From positions 186,001 through 250,000 of the forward strand of contig NZ_JAFZ01000001.1 of NCBI RefSeq assembly GCF_000526395.1: a stretch of DNA of 64,000 bases, given 5' to 3'. Below the pieces are notes generated by a model that did not search any database, was not told the origin of the DNA, and saw only the letters and a list, made by a program, of their open reading frames with translations. Every line of letters starts with the position of its first letter. Position 1 is the stretch's first letter. The position numbers and the translations under genes are program-made. Origin of the DNA: Aminobacterium mobile DSM 12262. Lineage in GTDB: Bacteria; Synergistota; Synergistia; Synergistales; Aminobacteriaceae. Shown here one piece after another: positions 32,051-40,815 of this stretch.

Positions 32051-34900
32051 ATGATGAGAGGCAGAGAGCAAAGACTGGCAATAGGCATAGTTTGTTTGCT
32101 GCTTTGCCTATTCTCCAGTTTCGCATGGGCTCAAGGAAAGGGATATGGCGTAGAGGTTAGGGCCCGTTCCCCTTTGCAAATTAGTACAAAGCCAGGGCGC
32201 ATTATTAGCGTGAGTGTTCTTATCACAAGTTTTCAGACTAGAGAAGAGACGTTTATTGAAGAAATTAAACTTCCTGAGGGCTGGCAACCTTTAGTGCCGC
32301 CAGGGCGCTTTTCCATTCCGGCACGTGGCAGCATATCTCGTGTTGTGGCCTTCCAGGTCCCAGCTTCTACAAAAGCGAATGACTACGATGTTATTTATTC
32401 TGTAAAAAATCGCCGAGATTACGGCGTCTATGATGAAGAAATTTTTACAGTCTCTGTTTTAACTGTAGAAGGTCTTGACCTTATTCTCGTTAGAAAGCCT
32501 GTTGCCATTATTGCAGGGCAGAGTTACGAGGTGGACCTTCAAGTTTTAAATAAGGCAAATACATCTCGGGAGATCCATATAGATTTACCCGATCGCGACC
32601 CTCGCTTCCCCGCAACTGTTACTCCCACAGATGTGGCTCTCGAAGCAGGAGAGAGTGCAAATTTAAAATTAAAGGGGAAAATTTTTGCCGAAAGTACATC
32701 TCGTTTCCATTTTGTGGAAGTGCGGGCTACTACAACTGGTGATAAAGGGCCAGAATCAGCAGTTCTAACAGTAGATCTTGATGTTATCCCAAAGGGTGGC
32801 GGAGAGTTGGATATTTTCCATGTCTTGCCAACAGAACTTGCTTTCAGCGTTATGGGCAATTCGGGGGGAGATGGAGCCAATATCGAATGGAGCGGGTACG
32901 GGTATCTCGATGAAGAACGTACCAAGGGTGTAGATTTCCTTTTCAGGGGCCCTGATACAGATGACAAAGGACTTTATGGTGACGTAGAAGAGTATTGGCT
33001 CACCTATTTTACCGATACATTTTCTCTTTTTCTCGGAGATCAGGGGTATCCCCTCTCTCGCCTGACCTCGTCCTCTTCCTATGGTAGAGGCATAGGTTTT
33101 TCATATGAACCGGAAAGGCTTGGCTTAGGCGGTGGAGGTCACTACATGAAGAGCCGCTGGGGGTACCCTGATAAGAAAGAGTTCGGGTTCTACATAAGTC
33201 AGAAGATGCAAGAGAATCTTGAGATACGTTTGAATATGCTTCAGAAAAGGCGAGATGCTTATAAAAATAAACCTTCTACAGAAGACAAGCTGTGGAGCGT
33301 GAGCGCCGAGTATCGACCATGGGAGCATACGCTTCTCGAATTGGAGTATGGATTCTGCGATACCGATAGGGAGAGAGCGCTTGATGATGATGAAGCATAT
33401 CGTATTTATTTGAGAGGCCGCATGGGTAAAAATATGCCCTACTCCATTACAAGAGTGAGGGCGGGTACCGACTATTGGGGGTACTATCACGATTACGACT
33501 ATACAAGTGCCTCTCTTGGGTTTCCTTTAAGCGATCGCTTGCAATGGAATGTGTCGTGGTACGAATATAAAAACAATCTAAATATGCGTAGCGAAAATAA
33601 TACAACACAGATTATTGAAGAGCTGTTCCAAACCTATATGGACTATGAACTTTCAGATGGTTGGTATATTTCATTGGGATATGATGATTTTTCTATGAAA
33701 GACAACCTTCTTCCCGCAGAATATGATTTTTATGAAAAATCTTGGTGGGTGCGAGTGGGGAGAAATATGGAGAAGTACAGCTATTCGGTAGAGGCTCGTT
33801 ACGCCGATCAGGATGATCTCCTGAGAGGAGAGAGCACCCACGCATGGAATTACAATGTTTCATTAAGTTATCAGTTAACTCCAGATTTATATGTCTCTCT
33901 GTATGGAGGCTTTGGTGATAATAGGGTGCTTGAAGATAGTTATCTTTTAAGAGCATCGACAAACAGAGGGATAAGTATTATATGGGATGCAACTCCCAGT
34001 TTAAGGCTTTCGTGCTGGTATACTCGCTATTCTTATGATGATAATGATTTTGTAGACAACAGTGAGCAATACGAATTCATGGCGGAGCAGACTTTCGCTG
34101 ATGAAAGCATTCTACGTTTCCGAATTCAACGTAACGACAACAGTGGAGAAATGGAGACTTCATACTCCATTATGTACGTTATTCCTCTCGATATAAAAAT
34201 GGCTAAGAAGAAAAATGTGGGTGTTCTGCAGGGCCTCATTTATGAAAACGTAGGAGATGAAAAAAGAGGAGTTCCTAATGTTGTTCTGGCCATCGAAGAG
34301 CAGACCGCGGTTACTGATGTCAAAGGAGTGTTTCTTTTCCCGTCGTTAACGCCAGGCCCCTACCTTTTGAAGATAGATCGAGCTTCTCTCGGTGGTAGCC
34401 GAGTTCCAGATGTGAAGACCCCGATTATAGTGGAGATAGCGGGGTATGGAGAGATTACTTCTATGGATATAGGAATAACTGATGGAGCAACGCTCAATGG
34501 TGCTGTAGTCCTTGTAGATCCTGAAGCTGGGAAAGATGGAACGGCTACGCTAGAAGGAGAAAAAGGATACCTCGTAGGGGATACTCTCGGCAACGATGGG
34601 GCATTACAGGCAGGGGGGCTTCAAAGTGTCTTGGTAGAAATGAAGAATGGCGAAGAGGTTCATCGAAGACTTACAGATGAGTGGGGAAAATTCTTGTTCG
34701 AAGGGTTACGCCCAGGGAAGTGGACTTTAAAGATTTACGATATAAATATTCCTTCATCTTATCATCTAGAACAAACAGAGCAGGTTTTCGAGTTTAAGCC
34801 GGGGGAAGTGGGAAGCTTTGAAGCCAAGGTTCTCCCAAGAAAGAGAACCATTCGTTTTCTTGAAGAAGGCAAGATTGTAATGGGCCGGGAAGGAAAGTGA
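32051..34900 (+). CDS. Outer-membrane beta-barrel protein with flanking Ig-like domains (usher-like)
   Basis: 949 residues from the ATG at 32051 (ribosome site AGGGGGGGTGGGC; the GTG at 32045 lies inside it). Signal peptide to about residue 27 (SSFAWA). Two N-terminal NEW3/Ig-like domains at about 30-130 and 135-243. A long stretch (about 250-715) of alternating aromatic/polar strands (FSLFLGDQGYPLS, WNVSWYEYKNN, YNVSLSYQLTPDLYVSLYGG, EMETSYSIMYVIPL) fits an outer-membrane barrel. Two C-terminal carboxypeptidase-regulatory-like Ig domains follow, with TDVKGVFLFPSLTPGPYLLKI and TDEWGKFLFEGLRPGKWTLKI. The periplasmic-barrel-Ig order recalls fimbrial ushers, but no FimD sequence motif is obvious. 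Confidence 0.7.
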   Translation: MMRGREQRLAIGIVCLLLCLFSSFAWAQGKGYGVEVRARSPLQISTKPGRIISVSVLITSFQTREETFIEEIKLPEGWQPLVPPGRFSIPARGSISRVVAFQVPASTKANDYDVIYSVKNRRDYGVYDEEIFTVSVLTVEGLDLILVRKPVAIIAGQSYEVDLQVLNKANTSREIHIDLPDRDPRFPATVTPTDVALEAGESANLKLKGKIFAESTSRFHFVEVRATTTGDKGPESAVLTVDLDVIPKGGGELDIFHVLPTELAFSVMGNSGGDGANIEWSGYGYLDEERTKGVDFLFRGPDTDDKGLYGDVEEYWLTYFTDTFSLFLGDQGYPLSRLTSSSSYGRGIGFSYEPERLGLGGGGHYMKSRWGYPDKKEFGFYISQKMQENLEIRLNMLQKRRDAYKNKPSTEDKLWSVSAEYRPWEHTLLELEYGFCDTDRERALDDDEAYRIYLRGRMGKNMPYSITRVRAGTDYWGYYHDYDYTSASLGFPLSDRLQWNVSWYEYKNNLNMRSENNTTQIIEELFQTYMDYELSDGWYISLGYDDFSMKDNLLPAEYDFYEKSWWVRVGRNMEKYSYSVEARYADQDDLLRGESTHAWNYNVSLSYQLTPDLYVSLYGGFGDNRVLEDSYLLRASTNRGISIIWDATPSLRLSCWYTRYSYDDNDFVDNSEQYEFMAEQTFADESILRFRIQRNDNSGEMETSYSIMYVIPLDIKMAKKKNVGVLQGLIYENVGDEKRGVPNVVLAIEEQTAVTDVKGVFLFPSLTPGPYLLKIDRASLGGSRVPDVKTPIIVEIAGYGEITSMDIGITDGATLNGAVVLVDPEAGKDGTATLEGEKGYLVGDTLGNDGALQAGGLQSVLVEMKNGEEVHRRLTDEWGKFLFEGLRPGKWTLKIYDINIPSSYHLEQTEQVFEFKPGEVGSFEAKVLPRKRTIRFLEEGKIVMGREGK

Positions 34901-34907
34901 GGTGAAG

Positions 34908-35387
34908 ATGATGGTCTGGAGAATGTTTACTTTGGGGTTTATTGCTGCCTTCCTTCTCGCTTGTGGCCCTGTGGAAGGAGTAGATCGAACTGTGGCTACA
35001 ATACAAATTTCTATAGAAGTTCCAGAGGAAAATGCCATCTCTATTCTTCAGAATCCTCTCTCGCTTAACAGCTATATTGGTAATGAAGGCGAGACGTCTC
35101 CGCTAACTTATATTGTTACAGCTACAGGAACTACCCCACGGAAAATTGTTGGTCAGATAGAAGGGATTCTCCCTGAAGGGGTACAGCTTTTTCTGAAACT
35201 TGATGCCCCTGTTCGAGGACAATCTGCAGGCTTTGTGGAACTTGGAGCACAGGAAGTAGAGCTTCTTTCGGGAATTTGGGGGATATATGGGGTACAAGGG
35301 AATGGAGTTGTCCTTCTTAAGGCAGGAAATGAAGCGGCCCGGAATTTGGGACAGATTCGAATTCGTCTCTCGGTCCGGGAAACGTAA
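34908..35387 (+). CDS. Subunit 3 of the surface-assembly locus, candidate lipoprotein
   Basis: 159 residues from the ATG at 34908 (GAGGTGAAG just before it; the GTG at 34902 overlaps that site). The hydrophobic leader ends FLLACGPVEG, an acceptable lipobox with Cys19, although cleavage after the VEG by signal peptidase I is also possible. The mature part is homologous to the C-terminal domain of the first subunit over about 90 residues (ATGT-x2-RKIVG, PEGVQLFLKLDAP, GNGVVLLKAG). It lacks the Cys-rich front half. A membrane-anchored base or terminal subunit would fit. It starts 7 bases after the barrel gene. Confidence 0.72.
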   Translation: MMVWRMFTLGFIAAFLLACGPVEGVDRTVATIQISIEVPEENAISILQNPLSLNSYIGNEGETSPLTYIVTATGTTPRKIVGQIEGILPEGVQLFLKLDAPVRGQSAGFVELGAQEVELLSGIWGIYGVQGNGVVLLKAGNEAARNLGQIRIRLSVRET

Positions 35388-35403
35388 AGGAGGGCTTATA
35401 AAC

Positions 35404-35607
35404 ATGGGGGATCTATATTCTCTGCGAAAGGAGCGAGATTATCTTTCTCGAGAATCCACAAGGAAGAACATGGATCAAAGAGAATGGGAAATTCGCTACC
35501 TGAAAGTCCTTGAAGATATTTATCGTGAAGAACAGAAGCTCCGAGGTCGAGGACACTGCTTGGATAAAAAAAGAATCCATAGTGAAGACCGACCCTATCC
35601 AGAATAA
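35404..35607 (+). CDS. Small charged hypothetical protein
   Basis: 67 residues, start ATG at 35404 after AAAGGAGGGCTTATAAAC, 17 bases past the previous stop. Rich in Arg, Glu, Lys and Asp (MGDLYSLRKERDYLSRES, KVLEDIYREEQKLRGRG), without signal peptide or membrane segment, probably helical and cytoplasmic. Last gene of the surface-assembly operon and followed by a strong hairpin. Not recognised. Confidence 0.6.
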   Translation: MGDLYSLRKERDYLSRESTRKNMDQREWEIRYLKVLEDIYREEQKLRGRGHCLDKKRIHSEDRPYPE

Positions 35608-35618
35608 AAGAACGACTA

Positions 35619-35658
35619 GAGGCTTCCTTTACAGCATATGCATATAAAAGGAAGCCTC
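35619..35658 (+). terminator. Hairpin closing the surface-assembly operon
   Basis: Perfect 12-base arms GAGGCTTCCTTT and AAAGGAAGCCTC around a 16-base loop that holds GCATATGC. No T run follows on the plus strand, so efficiency is uncertain. Confidence 0.65.
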
Positions 35659-35721
35659 GCCTCACCTCATTTCTGTTGTAAAATAAACAGTATATTCGTA
35701 GGTCGTAATGAGGTGATGCTT

Positions 35722-36591
35722 ATGATGCTTCGATGGAAAATCGCAAGCATGTTTTTTGCGTGTTTTTTAGGTCTTATATTCGTTGGGCCTCTTCGTGGGG
35801 ATGAGAAAATCCATGTAGCTGTTTCCATTCCACCACAAGCCTATTTTGTTCAGCAAATAGCTGGCGAGCATGCTGTTGTTCAGGTACTTATCCGTCCTGG
35901 AAACGATCCGCATACCTACGAGCCGCGCCCTTCTCAAATGAAGCTTTTATCTGACGGTGCTATTTATTTTGCGGTAGGTCTTCCCTTTGAAGAAGCGTTG
36001 CTTCCGCGGCTTCAGTCATTGAGCTCCTCTCTGCGAATAGTAAAAACACAAAAGGACATAGAGCGACTTGTTGGAAGTGACCATCATAGCGGTCATGATC
36101 ATGAGCTTGTGGATCCGCATATTTGGTTATCTCCATCCCTCGTAAAGATTCAGGCAGCAGCGATACGAGATGGTTTTGTTGCCTTGGACCCTGCCCATAC
36201 ATCAGAGTATAATCGCAACTATAGCATTTTCTGTTCCCAAATAGACCAGTTAGATCAATTAATTCGAGGAGAATTTCAGGGAAAAACAAAGAATAAATTT
36301 GTTGTTGTTCATCCTTCCTGGGCTTATTTTGCTCGAGAATACGACCTGGAACAGATTGCTATGGAAATAGAAGGCAAAGAGCCGAAAGCGGCAGATCTCG
36401 CCGCTCTTATTCAGAAAATGAAAGAAGAAGGACTCTCTACTATTTTTGTTTCTCCTCAGTTCTCTAAAAAGATAGCGGAAAGTCTTGCTCGTGAGGTTGG
36501 GGCTTCTATTGTTGTTATAGACCCTCTACCTATCAATTGGGCGGAAGGAATGCTACACACAGCTCAAGTTATAGGGGAAAGTTTACGATGA
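35722..36591 (+). CDS. znuA: Zinc/manganese ABC transporter substrate-binding protein (ZnuA/TroA family)
   Basis: 289 residues from the ATG at 35722, six bases after GAGGTGATGCTT; in-frame ATGs at 35716 and 35725 are less likely. Signal peptide ends near FVGPLRG. Metal ligands are visible in DPHTYEPRPSQM (His), the His-rich loop SDHHSGHDHE, VDPHIWLSP (His), VVHPSWAYFAREYDL (His) and a C-terminal VVIDPL (Asp). The His/Asp-rich loop favours zinc. First gene of znuA-znuC-znuB, each overlapping the next. Confidence 0.93.
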   Translation: MMLRWKIASMFFACFLGLIFVGPLRGDEKIHVAVSIPPQAYFVQQIAGEHAVVQVLIRPGNDPHTYEPRPSQMKLLSDGAIYFAVGLPFEEALLPRLQSLSSSLRIVKTQKDIERLVGSDHHSGHDHELVDPHIWLSPSLVKIQAAAIRDGFVALDPAHTSEYNRNYSIFCSQIDQLDQLIRGEFQGKTKNKFVVVHPSWAYFAREYDLEQIAMEIEGKEPKAADLAALIQKMKEEGLSTIFVSPQFSKKIAESLAREVGASIVVIDPLPINWAEGMLHTAQVIGESLR

Positions 36592-37388
36592 GTGACAATA
36601 ATTATGTGATTTCTTTTAAGAACGTTTCTTTTCATTACGAAAATGGTGACAAGGTTTTGGATAACGTGTCTTTTCTTGTGCCACGAGGTGAGTTCCTAGT
36701 TATTATTGGCCCTAATGGCGGAGGAAAAACAACCTTGCTTAAGTTAATTCTCGGCCTTGTAAAGCCTACGTATGGAGAAATACAGGTTTTAGGGAGAACG
36801 CCTGGCCACTCCACGGGATGCGTTGGGTATGTCCCTCAAGATACCGGCCGTAGCCGAGATTTTCCTATAAGTGTTCTTGATGTAGTGTTAATGGGGCGTC
36901 TCGGGGGAGGCAGAAAGGGATTTCTTTTCTCTCAGGAAGATCATGAAATTGCTATGGAAGCTCTCGCTCGCTTAGGTATGGCAGATCAGAGTTGTGCCAA
37001 AATGGGAGAATTATCTCAAGGGCAACGCCAAAGAGTTTTTATTGCACGAGCTCTCGCTTCTCGACCCCAGATTCTTTTAATGGATGAACCAATGGCGAGC
37101 ATTGACCCAGAAGCGAGAGGTGTTCTCTATGAAGAATTGGCTTCTCTGGCTGGGAGTCTCACTATTTTAGTGGTAAGTCATGACCTATCTGTTATAGCCA
37201 GTGGTGCTACGGCAGTGGCTTGTGTTTGTAGCGATGTGTATTACCACAATGCTGGTGAGATTACAGAAGAAATGTTGGCTATGGAATATGGAGGACAGTG
37301 TCCGGTAGAGCTCGTTGCTCATGGCGTTCCTCATCGTGTGCTCGCTCGCCACGACCATGCTTCAAAGGAGCTCTCTTCTCATGATTGA
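36588..37388 (+). CDS. znuC: Zinc ABC transporter ATP-binding protein
   Basis: 266 residues from the ATG at 36588, which overlaps the znuA stop as ATGA; GGGGAAAG lies upstream. Walker A GPNGGGKTT, signature LSQGQRQRVFIARAL, Walker B ILLMDEPMASIDP, switch VVSHDLSVI. The C-terminal extension with CVCSDVYYHN, and a late HRVLARHDHASKE, is His-containing as in many ZnuC proteins. Energises zinc uptake with ZnuB. Confidence 0.93.
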   Translation: MSDNNYVISFKNVSFHYENGDKVLDNVSFLVPRGEFLVIIGPNGGGKTTLLKLILGLVKPTYGEIQVLGRTPGHSTGCVGYVPQDTGRSRDFPISVLDVVLMGRLGGGRKGFLFSQEDHEIAMEALARLGMADQSCAKMGELSQGQRQRVFIARALASRPQILLMDEPMASIDPEARGVLYEELASLAGSLTILVVSHDLSVIASGATAVACVCSDVYYHNAGEITEEMLAMEYGGQCPVELVAHGVPHRVLARHDHASKELSSHD

Positions 37389-38199
37389 TATGTTACAGTT
37401 TGAATTTATGAAAAACGCTTTTGGGGCGGCTCTTCTTGCCAGCGTACTTTGCGGTATGATGGGAACTCTTGTTGTTGTTCGTCGCCAGGTTATTATTGCT
37501 GGAGGGGTTGCTCACGCTGCGTACGGCGGTGTGGGCCTTGCTTTTTTTCTAGGCATATCACCTCGCTTGGGAGCTATTGGCTTTTCTCTTGTCATGGCCC
37601 TTATAATGGCATGGGTTACCCTCCATAAGCCCTCTCGATCCGACTCGATTATCGGTGTCCTTTGGGCTGTCGGTATGGCTGCAGGGGTTATCTTTATAGA
37701 TATAACACCTGGATACGGCTCTGATCTTATGAGCTATTTGTTTGGAAGCATTTTGACGGTATCACGAGGTGATTTATGGTCTATGGGTAGTCTGGTTGCC
37801 ATTTCTCTTCTCTTAGGTATTCCTTTTCACCGAGAAATTCTCGCCTTCGCCTATGAGCCGGAGTTCGCAAAGACTCGAGGAGTGCCTGTGGTTCTTTTGC
37901 ACTTCGTTACAATTATCCTTATTTCCGTAGCTGTTGTTCTCTTAATTCGGGTGGTTGGGCTTATCCTCGTTATAGCTCTTTTGACGATTCCCCCCTCTAT
38001 AGCGGAACAGTGGGCTCATTCCCTCTTTTCTATGATGGGCATTGCTTTTGTCTTGAGCCTGCTCTTTTCTACGATAGGGTTATGGCTCTCTTTCCGTTTC
38101 AATGTAACAGCAGGCGCTGTGATTATATGCGTAGCAGCTGTCGGGTATGTCTTGGCATTTCTTATTTCCCCCATAGCCCGCGGAAGCCTCCGGAAATGA
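37381..38199 (+). CDS. znuB: Zinc ABC transporter permease
   Basis: 272 residues from the ATG at 37381, overlapping the znuC stop by eight bases, with AAAGGAG upstream. Family motifs: MKNAFGAALLASVLCGMMGT at the N-terminus, GGVAHAAYGGVGLAF, and VVGLILVIALLTIPPSIAEQ. About eight membrane spans. Its last 38 bases overlap the end of the convergent mprF-like gene. Confidence 0.92.
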   Translation: MIDMLQFEFMKNAFGAALLASVLCGMMGTLVVVRRQVIIAGGVAHAAYGGVGLAFFLGISPRLGAIGFSLVMALIMAWVTLHKPSRSDSIIGVLWAVGMAAGVIFIDITPGYGSDLMSYLFGSILTVSRGDLWSMGSLVAISLLLGIPFHREILAFAYEPEFAKTRGVPVVLLHFVTIILISVAVVLLIRVVGLILVIALLTIPPSIAEQWAHSLFSMMGIAFVLSLLFSTIGLWLSFRFNVTAGAVIICVAAVGYVLAFLISPIARGSLRK

Positions 38200-40705
38200 G
38201 GAGAGATAGATCTAATAGAAAACCTGTGAGGGGCCCTTTCGGGGAGAAAGCAAGGTATTGAGGAACCCAGATAGGGCGATATTTATCTTTATATTGTCTT
38301 ATCCCTTGAAAGTTATAAAAATGTTCTCCATGACGGTAGATTAGATGACCAAGCCGATTCCAAAGAGGGGCTAAACGATGATCTCTGAGCCCTGAAAGCG
38401 GAGCCATGCCCAAGTCGAACCATTTAAAACCGTTGTCTTTCCCAAAAAGAATGAGTTTTAAAAACAGGTAATCCATAAGTCCTGGAGATGTATCGGGTCT
38501 GTACCGCATTAAGTCTATAGAAAGCGTTTTCTTGTTCGCACCTTCCCATACGTTGGCAAAAGCTATAATAGTATTGTCTTGAATTAAAACAGCTACCGGA
38601 CAGGAAGCAATATAGGATTCGGAGAAAAAACCTAAGGAGAACCCTTTTTCTTTCGTGTTTTTTGTAGAAAGCCACCCATCAGACACCTCTTTTAATTGTG
38701 AAAGGATGGACGGTACATCCTGAGGCGGATAGATTTTGAAAATCACACCCTCCTTCTCTTTTTGCGAAATAGTATGTCTTTGACTTTTGAAATGGCTCCC
38801 CTCAAGGGAAAAGTCTTCCAGAGAAACGAGGGCTTTTTCCCCAATTTTAATAAGAGAAAAACCTAATTCGATATACGTATCTATAAATGTTTCTCCTACT
38901 TCATAAAAGGCTACCTGACCACCATATCTGTCGGCCATTTCTGTAAAGAGCCATATGAGTTCTTTACCGTCATCCACATCCCCTATAGGGTCTCCCATTG
39001 CGATCCAATGAGATTCTCGTACTTGGTACATTATCATGGCATTTTTGTTGGAGCTAAAAAGGAAATATTTATCCCCTGTCAATGCAAGAGCAGAAGAGGC
39101 TTCTGGAGAGAGGGAGACGAGCATACGGGCTAGAGAGAGATCTTCAGCAGTAAGCGTTGAGGGTTTTACATGGGCTGGTCGACTTAATCTCCAGAGGGAG
39201 AAACATAACGTTAGGATCGTTACCCCCAGAAACATTCTTAAGAACCGCGGGGCGTCTTTTTCAAAGGCTACCTGCCACCAAAGTTCATGACTATAAGGAA
39301 CATGTCTGAAAGAAAATAACCCTAACCATACAATACTCGCCACTGCTGTAGTGATGAGAAGGAACCACGTAAAACTAAAGGGCTGTTCCATAAAACGGGA
39401 TCGTCTATAAAAAATTTTTCTAGCAGGAGCAAGAGAGATGGCCACGATGAGAAGAACAATAGCCTCTTCATAGTCGGCACCTTTAAAGAGAGAGAATGCT
39501 ACCCCACTGATAAGGAGCAATACAACACCAGTATGGGCTTCTCGTAATCGCAACGCTAACCCTCTTGAGAGGAAGAGCAAAAAAAGGCCAGTAATGCTTC
39601 CCAAGAAATGAGAGGTTTCAAGGAGTGCAAGAGGGAAAATTTTCTTTAAAAAAAGGAGTCGATTTTCTATACCAGGGGTAGCTCCTGATGCCAAAAGAAT
39701 GAGACCGCTTATAAAAGTCAGGATAGAAAATATAATGGGTATTGAAGGACTGACGGCAGAAAAAATAGAGGTTGCCATGGGTTTCCCTTTTAATAGTACT
39801 GATGCTTCTAAAAACATAAGGCTAAAAGTTGCGATAAGGAGAGGAAGAATATAGTAAATAAGTCGGTATATCAAGAGAGCCCCCATGAGGGTAGGAGATG
39901 AATAATGAGGCGACAGGAGTACAAGAAAAAGGGAATCAAAGACGCCTAACCCGCCAGGAACCTGGCTCATCCCTCCTGATAACTCACATATGACAAAAAG
40001 TCCGAGAAAAGATAGATAGTTCATATCTGGAGAGGAAGGAAGAAGAAGGAACAGAACTAAAGACGCGGAGAGCCAGTCGAAAGTGGCTAAAACAAGTTGG
40101 CTGCTTAGAAGACGTGTTGAAGGAAATTTTATAGTATGACCTGCCAATGTGATAGTCTTCCCCCAAAAACTTAAAAGAAATATCCCGGAAAGAAGAGAGA
40201 GGCAAAGTATCCCTACAGTACGAGCACTCCAATGTATTCCCAATGTAACAAAAAGAGTTGGTGGTTCCAGGAGGAACGCTCCCCCACCAAGAGCTAACGC
40301 TCCAATCCAAAAACTCATGCCGCAAAAAGCGGTGATTTGCCCGACATCGAAAAGAGAGAGTCCTAAAGGTGAATAAAGGCGGTAACGGATGGATCCGCTT
40401 GAGAACATGGAAAAACCCACATTGTAACTAATAGCATAGCTTAAAAAGGAGGCAAAAATTGTTTTCCCATAAGGAATCCGTCTCCCGATATGAAGCAAAG
40501 CAAGCAAATCGTTTCCAGTAAGAAGAAGATAGCTGACAATAGAACAGAAAAAGGAGAGCAGAATTCGTTGCGAAGGGATGGCCGTAATGGCTCTGCGAAT
40601 ATCGAAATAAGAAAAATGACCTAACTCTCTGTGGATAACCCAAAGTGCAGATGTAAAAAGAGCGAAACTCAAAAAAAGAGTTATATGTTTCTTTTTTAGG
40701 CCCAT
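38162..40705 (-). CDS. mprF: MprF-like bifunctional membrane protein (phosphatidylglycerol aminoacyltransferase/flippase)
   Basis: 847 residues. N-terminal flippase-like domain with about 12-14 membrane segments (family marks LSYAISYNVGFSMFSSGSIRYRLY and CELSGGMSQVPGGLGVFDS). C-terminal cytoplasmic DUF2156 acyltransferase domain from about residue 520 (LTGDKYFLFSSNKNAMIMYQV, WIAMGDPIGD, FDLGMAPLSGL, YNFQGIRQYKDKYRP). It would transfer Lys or Ala from charged tRNA to phosphatidylglycerol and flip the product, lowering surface negative charge. The 3' end overlaps znuB by 38 bases in opposite orientation. Confidence 0.92.
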   Translation of the reverse strand: MGLKKKHITLFLSFALFTSALWVIHRELGHFSYFDIRRAITAIPSQRILLSFFCSIVSYLLLTGNDLLALLHIGRRIPYGKTIFASFLSYAISYNVGFSMFSSGSIRYRLYSPLGLSLFDVGQITAFCGMSFWIGALALGGGAFLLEPPTLFVTLGIHWSARTVGILCLSLLSGIFLLSFWGKTITLAGHTIKFPSTRLLSSQLVLATFDWLSASLVLFLLLPSSPDMNYLSFLGLFVICELSGGMSQVPGGLGVFDSLFLVLLSPHYSSPTLMGALLIYRLIYYILPLLIATFSLMFLEASVLLKGKPMATSIFSAVSPSIPIIFSILTFISGLILLASGATPGIENRLLFLKKIFPLALLETSHFLGSITGLFLLFLSRGLALRLREAHTGVVLLLISGVAFSLFKGADYEEAIVLLIVAISLAPARKIFYRRSRFMEQPFSFTWFLLITTAVASIVWLGLFSFRHVPYSHELWWQVAFEKDAPRFLRMFLGVTILTLCFSLWRLSRPAHVKPSTLTAEDLSLARMLVSLSPEASSALALTGDKYFLFSSNKNAMIMYQVRESHWIAMGDPIGDVDDGKELIWLFTEMADRYGGQVAFYEVGETFIDTYIELGFSLIKIGEKALVSLEDFSLEGSHFKSQRHTISQKEKEGVIFKIYPPQDVPSILSQLKEVSDGWLSTKNTKEKGFSLGFFSESYIASCPVAVLIQDNTIIAFANVWEGANKKTLSIDLMRYRPDTSPGLMDYLFLKLILFGKDNGFKWFDLGMAPLSGLRDHRLAPLWNRLGHLIYRHGEHFYNFQGIRQYKDKYRPIWVPQYLAFSPKGPLTGFLLDLSLLISGGFRGLWGK

Positions 40706-40751
40706 TTTTCGAACCCCTTTCTGCTATGGATCTTCAATAATTTTATAGCAG

Positions 40752-40798
40752 AAAAAGAAAACAGGGGCAGGCAGAATAGCTTTTTTGCCCGCCCCTGT
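40752..40798 (-). terminator. Terminator after the M20 amidohydrolase gene
   Basis: Arms of 13 bases (40761-40773 and 40786-40798, one mismatch) with GC-rich core CAGGGGC/GCCCCTG, followed on the minus strand by TTTTCTTTTT. It lies between the amidohydrolase and mprF genes, which run the same way. Confidence 0.9.
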
Positions 40799-40815
40799 AA
40801 TTTGTCTGTAGAAGT

